Below, piece by piece: positions 58,318 to 64,000 of a stretch of 64,000 nucleotides of DNA. Position numbers and translations under genes: made by a program. The first letter of the stretch is position 1, and every line of letters starts with the position of its first letter. The notes under the pieces are model-generated. The model was not told the DNA's origin. It did not search any database and was given only the letters and a program-made list of their open reading frames with translations. Origin of the DNA: DSWT01 sp036845725 (GTDB lineage: Bacteria; Chloroflexota; Anaerolineae; B4-G1; SLSP01); contig DAIUDK010000002.1 in NCBI GenBank assembly GCA_036845725.1, positions 46,970 to 110,969 on the forward strand, in the 5' to 3' direction.

Positions 58318-58428
58318 CTATCCTAGCAGCCACGGCAACGTCAGCAGCAAGACAATCAGCGGCAACGCGCCCAAAAACAGCAAAAGCAAGGTTGTTCCCA
58401 GATTCGACTTCGCGCTTTGTGTTTGCAT
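58318..58428 (-). CDS. 36-residue single-helix membrane protein
   Basis: The frame MQTQSAKSNLGTTLLLLFLG continues with ALPLIVLLLTLPWLLG and stops. AGGAGG lies six bases before the ATG, the best ribosome site in this area. The product is a short polar head and one hydrophobic helix, the build of small subunits of membrane complexes. It lies 14 bases before the decayed membrane gene and was probably its partner. It is too short for most gene finders. Function unknown. Confidence 0.6.
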   Translation of the reverse strand: MQTQSAKSNLGTTLLLLFLGALPLIVLLLTLPWLLG

Positions 58429-58449
58429 ATCGACCCTCCTCAAAAACAG

Positions 58450-58480
58450 TCAACGGATTCAACGGATGAAACGGATTGAA
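58450..58480 (+). repeat. Short-period tract (ACGGATTNA type)
   Basis: CAACGGATTCAACGGATGAA and ACGGATTGAA are near-copies of the tract at 51781. Confidence 0.55.
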
Positions 58481-58567
58481 CTCCGCCATAAACTATGACG
58501 CATCTTCTATACGAAATGTTCCCGCCCAATGTCGCTCGGCCTGTCAAAAAACAGGCTCTATCCCGCT

Positions 58568-58636
58568 CGTGCTGGATCACAATCCAGCACGCACCGCGAC
58601 CCGACGCCGCCGAAGACGCCGGATTGTGATCCGGCG
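58568..58636 (+). repeat. Two hairpins with inverted copies of the core GGATCACAATCC
   Basis: CGTGCTGGAT-CACA-ATCCAGCACG (58568-58591) is a perfect 10-base stem. CGCCGGAT-TGTG-ATCCGGCG (58617-58636) is a perfect 8-base stem. Their 12-base cores are reverse complements of each other. The pair resembles REP-type palindromic elements. It is noncoding and sits in the 397-base gap between the small membrane gene and the anti-sigma-like gene. Confidence 0.75.
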
Positions 58637-58783
58637 CAGGCGTGAAGGGCAAGGCTCTCGCACTTTCAGTGTACCGGAAGGTCACGGCGATGTCTACTGT
58701 GAAAATCCACAGGAAAATCGGGGTGAAATGTTTATCGCACATCTCACCCCGACACTTTCCCCATTGAGCCGCCCTATCTTATC

Positions 58784-58801
58784 TCCCCCCTCCGGGGGGG
58801 A
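58784..58801 (-). terminator. Hairpin after the anti-sigma-like gene, possible terminator
   Basis: On the minus strand TCCCCCC-CGGA-GGGGGGA forms a strong stem 24 bases beyond the stop of the gene at 58825. A T-run is lacking, so termination is uncertain. Confidence 0.4.
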
Positions 58802-58824
58802 TTAAGGGGAGGGAAATCCATCAC

Positions 58825-61185
58825 TTACTCACTCACCTCGTCAGCGACGTAATCCTCCCGCACTGCCTGCACGTAGGCGGTGAAGCGGGTCAGCCCGTCG
58901 CCGCTGACGCCGGAGAAGCGCCAGACGGGTTGGAGCAAGGTAGACGGTAGGCGGTAGACGGTAGACGGGGAGGGAGAGGTGGAGGCGTAGGCGGGCTCGT
59001 AGTAGTAGATGAGTTCCACGCGCTCTACGGTAAAGGCGGTTTGCATCGCGCGTTCGAGGCGATTATCGTGTTCAACGATCTGTGGGCCGGGTTCGATCGG
59101 CGACGGGGCAGTGCAGGGCAAGCGATCGATCTCGCCGCCGCTGCTCATGCCATCTACACGCACGACCGGCAAAGCGGCTGTCATCATCCCTGAGCGAACA
59201 ACGCCTTCGATACGGACTTGTCGCTCTTCCGTCACGTGCGTCACGAAATCCTGGTTCATCCCGGCAAAAAACGACTCCAGGATGTAACGCTCATTGCGAC
59301 CACATTCGGTCAACACCGCCACGTCTTGCCCATCTATGGTTTCTTGCGTAACGTGGCCGATAAACACATAGCGTTGCTCCTCGGGCCAGAGCTTTTCCAC
59401 TGAAGTGACCTCGATCCCCTGCCCGTACAACGCGCGCGGATCATCGGTCGAGACGATCCGCCCTTCGATGCGCGCGTAGAGGCGATTGAGCTGCGCCAAC
59501 TCCTGCATCATCGCGTCCGTACCACCCAAGGGATAATCGTACTCCACACTGGGAATCCGAGCGAGAGACACTTCAAGCCACTCCTGATCGCCCTCCCGTA
59601 GCAACGTGGCAGCCACCATGCCGGTCACTTCCACCGTCTGCCCCAACGTGAAGGGCGGTTGCGGTGCGAGCGTCTCGCTGGCCGATTCCGGTTGTACTAC
59701 CACGCTGACTGTGCTGCCACTCATCTGTGCGATCGGGGCTTGCTCGGCATAGGGCGGTGTGCTGAGGTATTGCCAGTCCAGCGGAGCACCGGGCGTAAAA
59801 CCGACAGGGACGGCGACTTCGATGCGCGCGCCGTCGTCTAACTCGGCGGGCGGGTCAGGCAGGGGATAGCGCGCGCCGTTATCATCGACCAACCAGGCCG
59901 CGTTGCCTTCGCGCTGGAACGTCCCTACCAGGGATTGGAGAGGCACTGGATTCATCGCCGGCACGACCTCCCACGTTTGTACCGCCAACCGCCAGGCGTT
60001 GGGGCCAAGGTTCTCCGCCAGCAGGCCGCTCACTTCAATATCGTCATAGCCGATGCGCGTCAATGCATCCGTGTTAGGGATGTCTCTGAGCAGGAAACGC
60101 GAGCCGTCCTGCGTCGTCACTTCCGCCCACATGGGCTGTCCCGGCTGTTCCGGCGCGAGAATCTGCGTCCAACCACGGACAGTCACGGTTTCTCCGACAG
60201 TGTGCGCGGGCGCCGGGCGGCGGAACGTACGGGTGTCCGCTCCGATATGGGAAGTATGGTCCGTCTCCAAGCGAAACGCCTCGCCGGAGAGCAACGCCTC
60301 CCACGCTTCCCGCGCCGACAGGATCGGGTAGTCGTGGAGCCGCTCGAAGGTCAACAGCGGGAAGTACGCGTACTGCACCTCTCCGGCAGCATTGACCACC
60401 ACTTGAATCACCGCCGCATCGCCAGTAAGGGGTTGACCTTCCAGTTCCACCGTCACATCGAGGGACACTCGACCCGCGTCAGATTGGCTTCCATCCTCAT
60501 CCGTCAGCGCAATACGATAATGATCAGGCAGCAGATTATGCACGCGCAGGAAGGCGAGCGCCGCTTCCAACGCCTGCCCGAAGAACGGCGCGTCGCCAGG
60601 CACGTCGACCGCCGCACTGTTCCCGTAGTGGATGCCGCCCATCGGCCCGGCGGGACGGAAGGTGAGCGTCCGACCGTCGCTGCCCATCACCACGAGCGCC
60701 TCCGGCTCACGCAGGTCGCGGTAGACCTGCGGATCGGGCAGGTCGAACGTTTGCGCCCAGGCCAACGCCGCTTCGGACGTGTCGGGGACGTTCTCCGTGA
60801 CGTTGTAGACCGGCGCGCGGTTGGGCGACTTGGGCAGTTCGACGCCCAGCAGCAATTCCGCGCCGGAGAGCAACCCATCGACAATCATATCGCCGCCGCC
60901 AGAGGCCGAGGCCAGGCGCGGGAGCAGCGGTAAATCCACATTATGCCGATTACCAGGCAACAAAGGCCAGGCCCATACCACCAGAAGCACGACGGCCGCA
61001 GCCATCGCCGCGAAAGCGAATCGTTTGAACATTGTTTGCCTCCTCTCAGATTGGAGGTCTCGAGCCAGTTCCGTAGCGTTCCAGCGCGCCAGCACGTCGC
61101 GTTCGAGGCGTCCGGCAAACGCCGCGTCAGGCCGGGTTTCCTCGGCCAGAGCGTATAGCTTTTGAGCAGTTTTATCCTTATCCAT
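58825..61185 (-). CDS. Large membrane protein coupled to an ECF sigma factor, probable anti-sigma factor
   Basis: The 786-residue protein has a cytosolic head of about 50 residues (MDKDKTAQKLYALAEETRPD), a membrane helix at about 52-75 (FAFAAMAAAVVLLVVWAWPL) and a large outside part. That part contains repeated strand patterns such as VGETVTVRGWTQIL, LGQTVEVTGMVAATLL and VRIEGVVRSG, suggestive of OB-like folds. Its start overlaps the sigma gene by eight bases, the usual order for sigma and anti-sigma. No zinc-binding anti-sigma motif is seen in the head, so the role is inferred from position. Residues encoded at 58939-58972 (STVYRLPSTLLQP) come from a repeat tract. Confidence 0.72.
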   Translation of the reverse strand: MDKDKTAQKLYALAEETRPDAAFAGRLERDVLARWNATELARDLQSERRQTMFKRFAFAAMAAAVVLLVVWAWPLLPGNRHNVDLPLLPRLASASGGGDMIVDGLLSGAELLLGVELPKSPNRAPVYNVTENVPDTSEAALAWAQTFDLPDPQVYRDLREPEALVVMGSDGRTLTFRPAGPMGGIHYGNSAAVDVPGDAPFFGQALEAALAFLRVHNLLPDHYRIALTDEDGSQSDAGRVSLDVTVELEGQPLTGDAAVIQVVVNAAGEVQYAYFPLLTFERLHDYPILSAREAWEALLSGEAFRLETDHTSHIGADTRTFRRPAPAHTVGETVTVRGWTQILAPEQPGQPMWAEVTTQDGSRFLLRDIPNTDALTRIGYDDIEVSGLLAENLGPNAWRLAVQTWEVVPAMNPVPLQSLVGTFQREGNAAWLVDDNGARYPLPDPPAELDDGARIEVAVPVGFTPGAPLDWQYLSTPPYAEQAPIAQMSGSTVSVVVQPESASETLAPQPPFTLGQTVEVTGMVAATLLREGDQEWLEVSLARIPSVEYDYPLGGTDAMMQELAQLNRLYARIEGRIVSTDDPRALYGQGIEVTSVEKLWPEEQRYVFIGHVTQETIDGQDVAVLTECGRNERYILESFFAGMNQDFVTHVTEERQVRIEGVVRSGMMTAALPVVRVDGMSSGGEIDRLPCTAPSPIEPGPQIVEHDNRLERAMQTAFTVERVELIYYYEPAYASTSPSPSTVYRLPSTLLQPVWRFSGVSGDGLTRFTAYVQAVREDYVADEVSE
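58939..58972 (-). repeat. In-frame short-period tract (GGTAGACGGTAGNC)
   Basis: GGTAGACGGTAGGCGGTAGA and further units encode a Pro/Ser/Tyr stretch near the end of the anti-sigma-like protein, 60 residues before its stop. The tract at 37262 is of the same type. Confidence 0.6.
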
Positions 61186-61777
61186 CGTTCAACGTCTCCC
61201 GTAAATCCCGCAACGCGCGATTGATTAACGACTTGACCGCGATCCCGCTGCGCCCCATCGCCCGCGCCGTCTCCTTGTGGGTCAGGCCACCGAAGAAGTG
61301 CAAAGCGACGGCCTGCGCCCGGTCGGGCGACAGCGCGCGCAAGGCTTGCGCCAAACTCGCCATCCGCTCCGCGTGGACAAGCGCCGTTTCCGGCAACGGG
61401 GCCGGGTCGGGCGGATCATCCCACGCATCGTCCGCAACTTGCGGCAGGATCGCGGCCTGGGTGCGGCAGACGTCGGCGTAGCGCCGTGACGCAATCGCAA
61501 AGAGCCAGGCAGCGAACGTTCCGCGCTCGCGGTACCGGGGCAGGCTTTCCAGCGCCGCCATGAACGTCTGCGACGTCAGATCTTCGGCGGGCTGTACTGC
61601 GCCGGTACGGACGTAGAAGTAGCGATAGACCCTCGGCAGATAGCGCCGGTAGAGCGTTGCAAACGCCGTCCGCTCGCCGGCCTGAGCCTGCCGCGCCAGG
61701 TCCGCATCGGAAACTTCGCTCGAAACATCCGTGTACGTTTTATAGTCTTGGGTCATCGTATGGCACGCGCGTTCCAT
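61178..61777 (-). CDS. ECF-type RNA polymerase sigma factor
   Basis: The 199-residue protein has region 2 (AFATLYRRYLPRVYRYFYVR, AEDLTSQTFMAALESLPRYR) and region 4 with an HTH (LSPDRAQAVALHFFGGLTHK, ARAMGRSGIAVKSLINRALR). It should direct polymerase to a small regulon in response to an envelope signal, held by the membrane protein encoded downstream with an eight-base overlap. Start is ATG 61777 or ATG 61756. It is divergent from the ABC exporter at 61923, which may be one of its targets. Confidence 0.9.
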   Translation of the reverse strand: MERACHTMTQDYKTYTDVSSEVSDADLARQAQAGERTAFATLYRRYLPRVYRYFYVRTGAVQPAEDLTSQTFMAALESLPRYRERGTFAAWLFAIASRRYADVCRTQAAILPQVADDAWDDPPDPAPLPETALVHAERMASLAQALRALSPDRAQAVALHFFGGLTHKETARAMGRSGIAVKSLINRALRDLRETLNDG

Positions 61778-61864
61778 CTATAAGGTATATCGGAGAAACT
61801 GTAACATGGGTAGCAAAGATTTCAACCCTCCACTTGCACACCAGGGTTGTAGAATGAAAATAGA

Positions 61865-61900
61865 GGGATATTGCGGACGGAGTACCACCCGCAATATCCC
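61865..61900 (+). promoter_or_regulatory. Perfect 12-base dyad upstream of the ABC exporter
   Basis: GGGATATTGCGG (61865-61876) and CCGCAATATCCC (61889-61900) are exact inverted copies separated by 12 bases, ending 22 bases before ATG 61923. It could be an operator or an RNA hairpin in the leader. A weak TTGCAC-N16-GAAAAT promoter precedes it at 61834-61861. Confidence 0.6.
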
Positions 61901-61922
61901 CACCTTACAGCCAGGAGGGAAA

Positions 61923-62936
61923 ATGACCGAATCACAAATTGTCGTGAAAAACCTGTGCAAGACGTACCGCGTGCCTGAGCGGGAGGCGGGGGTGGGCGCG
62001 GCGCTCAAGAGCCTGGTGCACCGCGTCTACCGCGACGTGGAGGCCGTGCGCGACGTCAGCTTCGAGATCGCGCGCGGGGAGTTCGTCGGTTTCATCGGGC
62101 CGAACGGGGCCGGCAAGACGACGACGCTCAAGGTGCTGTCGGGGCTGCTGCACCCGACGTCGGGCGAGGTGCGCGTGCTCGGCTTTACGCCGTGGGCGCG
62201 CCAGCACGATTATCTTCGGCGCATCAGCATGGTGCTCGGCAACAAGAGCCAGATGTTGTGGGACATCCCGCCGCTGGACAGCTTCAACGTGCTCGGCGAC
62301 ATCTACCACGTGCCGCCGGCCGAGTTCAAGAGCACGCTGGACGAGTTGGTGGCGCTGCTGGAGATGGAGGAGCTGCTCACCAAGCCGGTGCGTAACTTCT
62401 CCCTGGGCGAGCGGATGAAGTGCGAGCTGGTCGCCGGGTTGCTCCACCGCCCGGACGTGTTGTTCCTCGACGAGCCGACGTTGGGGCTGGACGTTTCGAT
62501 GCAGGCGCGGCTGAGACGCTTCTTCGCGGAGTACAACCGGCGCAGCGGCGTGACCGTCATCCTCACCAGCCACTACATGGCCGACGTGGTCGCACTGTGC
62601 CCGCGCGTGATCCTCATCCACCACGGGCAACTGCTCTACGACGGCGCGCTCCACGGGCTGGCGGAAAAGCTCGCGCCGTTCAAGCTGATCCGGCTAGCGC
62701 TGCGGAACGGGCATACGACGGAGGAGGTGCTGCACTCCGCGCACAACGGCGGCGGAGACGCGGAAATGCTCGAGTACGACGACAATCACTTCACGCTCCG
62801 CGTCCCCCGCGCAGAGACGCCCACCATCGCCGCGCGCCTGCTCAACACGCTGCCCGTCGTCGATTTCGCCGTCGAAGACCCGCCCATTGAAGCGGTCATC
62901 GATCAAATCTATCAAGAAGGAAAAGTGGAGGTGTGA
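61923..62936 (+). CDS. ABC exporter ATPase
   Basis: The 337-residue protein has Walker A GPNGAGKTT, signature FSLGERMKCELVAGLL, Walker B VLFLDEPTLGLD and H-loop TSHYMADVVALC. The ABC signature reads SLGER in place of SGGQ, as seen in a group of exporters paired with ABC2_membrane_6 permeases. GGAGGG before ATG 61923 fixes the start. It is followed by a reductase gene and then the permease, so the transporter is complete only beyond the right edge. Substrate unknown. Confidence 0.9.
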   Translation: MTESQIVVKNLCKTYRVPEREAGVGAALKSLVHRVYRDVEAVRDVSFEIARGEFVGFIGPNGAGKTTTLKVLSGLLHPTSGEVRVLGFTPWARQHDYLRRISMVLGNKSQMLWDIPPLDSFNVLGDIYHVPPAEFKSTLDELVALLEMEELLTKPVRNFSLGERMKCELVAGLLHRPDVLFLDEPTLGLDVSMQARLRRFFAEYNRRSGVTVILTSHYMADVVALCPRVILIHHGQLLYDGALHGLAEKLAPFKLIRLALRNGHTTEEVLHSAHNGGGDAEMLEYDDNHFTLRVPRAETPTIAARLLNTLPVVDFAVEDPPIEAVIDQIYQEGKVEV

Positions 62937-62937
62937 T

Positions 62938-63612
62938 ATGCTGCCAAAAGTCATTCTGCATACCGAAGTGAGCGTGGACGGACGCATGGATTGGATGTCG
63001 GACGACAATTTCCTCTATTACCGCATGATCGCCGATTGGAAGCTGGACGCGATGATCACCGGCAGCAACACGATGCTGGTCGCCTATCCCGAACCCGATA
63101 CGCCCGAAGCGCAGGCCGCGCCGCCGCCGGAGAAGGCGCCGGGTCTGCAACGTCTGCTCGTCGTGGACAGCCGGGGTCGTCTGCACTGCTGGCGGCAGAT
63201 GCAGCAGAGCGAGTGGTGGGGTGAGGTGACGCTGCTGTGTTCTCACGCCACGCCGCCCGAGTACGTCGAGGCCGTTAAACGGCTGGGTGTGGACGTCATC
63301 GTCGCGGGCGACGTGCAGGTGGATTTGCGCGCGGCGCTGGAAGAGACGAACGCGCGCTACGGCACCGAAGTCATCCGCACCGATAGCGGCGGCGCGCTTC
63401 ACGGGGCGTTGCTGCGCGCCGGGCTGGTTGACGAGGTCAGCGTGCTGCTGAACCCGTGCCTGGTGGGCGGCGTCTCCCCGCGCTCGATGTTCGTCGCGCC
63501 CGATTTGGAGGCGAAAAACGGGCTGATTCCCCTGCGTCTGCTAGAGGTGAAGAACATCGAAGGTGACTTCGTGGCACTGCGATACGCGGTCGTAAAAGAG
63601 GAGGCAGCATGA
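62938..63612 (+). CDS. RibD C-terminal-like (dihydrofolate reductase-fold) reductase
   Basis: The 224-residue protein has the start PKVILHTEVSVDGRMDW, DAMITGSNTMLVAYP and the C-terminal GGALHGALLRAGLVDEVSVL with NPCLVGG, all typical of the RibD_C family that reduces pteridine- or pyrimidine-type compounds with NADPH. Riboflavin genes are absent nearby. It starts one base after the ATPase stop, with GGAGGTG as ribosome site, and overlaps the permease start as ATGA. Such tight placing inside an ABC operon suggests work on the transported compound, or resistance. Substrate unknown. Confidence 0.82.
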   Translation: MLPKVILHTEVSVDGRMDWMSDDNFLYYRMIADWKLDAMITGSNTMLVAYPEPDTPEAQAAPPPEKAPGLQRLLVVDSRGRLHCWRQMQQSEWWGEVTLLCSHATPPEYVEAVKRLGVDVIVAGDVQVDLRAALEETNARYGTEVIRTDSGGALHGALLRAGLVDEVSVLLNPCLVGGVSPRSMFVAPDLEAKNGLIPLRLLEVKNIEGDFVALRYAVVKEEAA

Positions 63613-64000
63613 ACCTGCGAGGCGGATGGGCATTGATCAAGAAAACGTGGCTGAGTTGGGTACAACATCGCAGCTTCTTCTTCCTGCTGGCCTTCGGCTG
63701 GATGATTCCACCGCTCATCTATCTCTTCGTCTGGTCGACGGCGGCCGGCGGGGGAACGGTGGGAGGATTTTCGCGCGGACAGTTCGTCGCCTACTACCTG
63801 GTTCTGATTGTGGTCAATCAACTGACCTATTCGCAGACCAACTGGACTGTCGGCGACGTGATCCGCTACGGAGGGATGAATTCGCTGCTGCTGCGCCCGC
63901 TCTCACCCGTGTTCGACGCGCTTTCATCGGAAGTGGCGGGCAAGGTGGTCTACATGCTCTTCATCGTCCCGGTGACGGCGGTGTTGGCGCTGTGGCTGCG
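63609..64000 (+). CDS. ABC-2 type permease, 3' end outside window
   Basis: The first 130 residues are visible: MNLRGGWALIKKTWLSWVQH, a first helix FFFLLAFGWMIPPLIYLFVW, then QFVAYYLVLIVVNQLTYSQT and VIRYGGMNSLLLRPLSPVFD. The last pattern, with LLRPLSP, is typical of ABC2_membrane_6 (DUF990-like) permeases. Its ATG overlaps the reductase stop as ATGA. It should pair with the ATPase at 61923, and a second permease often follows beyond the edge. Confidence 0.85.
   Translation, partial: MNLRGGWALIKKTWLSWVQHRSFFFLLAFGWMIPPLIYLFVWSTAAGGGTVGGFSRGQFVAYYLVLIVVNQLTYSQTNWTVGDVIRYGGMNSLLLRPLSPVFDALSSEVAGKVVYMLFIVPVTAVLALWL

Noticed and set aside
1..64000. tRNA, rRNA, CRISPR arrays, transposases or phage genes
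   Set aside because: No cloverleaf, rRNA segment, regularly spaced repeat array or transposase motif was recognised by eye. A tRNA covariance search was not possible.

Overview
The window looks like chromosomal DNA of a Chloroflexota bacterium, probably Anaerolineae- or Caldilineae-like. This is inference: GC content is moderately high, genes are packed in long same-strand runs, and surface proteins carry long Pro/Thr linkers. Gene types such as DUF4012, DUF2723, C25-type peptidase, FG-GAP proteins and lycopene cyclase fit that phylum. No rRNA, tRNA, CRISPR array, phage or transposase was seen.

Region by region. 1-3.5 kb: an epimerase and lactonase pair, a Fpg/Nei glycosylase gene broken by an amber codon, and a GNAT gene. 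3.65-13.5 kb: a TetR-controlled export operon with four ABC-2 permeases in an A-B-A'-B' order, two ATPases and two HlyD-type adaptors. It resembles an enlarged YbhGFSR system; one permease has lost about 105 internal residues and one ATPase lacks its switch histidine. 13.7-18.6 kb: lycopene cyclase, then on the minus strand rpsU-yqeY, a PgpH-like HD phosphohydrolase, ybeY and a DgkA-type kinase. 18.8-31.7 kb: polysaccharide biosynthesis, with several GT2 and GT4 glycosyltransferases, methyltransferases, a secreted FG-GAP protein and a 982-residue double glycosyltransferase.

30.4-45.3 kb is the most distinctive part. Eleven minus-strand genes run with no gap over 36 bases behind one good promoter. 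They encode an S24/S26 peptidase fused to a membrane-anchored surface protein, a C25-like lipoprotein peptidase, a TPR-glycosidase, a flippase-like protein, a GT2, a DUF2723 glycosyltransferase, a DUF4012 protein, an anchored Pro/Thr-rich protein, a Wzt-like ATPase, a methyltransferase and a GT4. I read this as a surface glycoconjugate and glycoprotein assembly locus.

45.4-54.8 kb: glmU, cdd, a membrane GAF sensor, an ABC-F protein, coaE, two paralogous six-helix membrane proteins coupled to a MerR regulator with two HTH domains, and a Nudix hydrolase. 54.8-64 kb: a lipoprotein and membrane protein pair, a decayed membrane gene behind a 36-residue membrane peptide, an ECF sigma factor with a large membrane partner, and a divergent ABC exporter that carries a RibD-like reductase gene and runs off the right edge.

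Two features recur. Recognisable promoters mostly have a 16-base spacer between -35 and -10. Short tandem tracts with 7-9 base periods sit at gene junctions and sometimes supply the ends of proteins.
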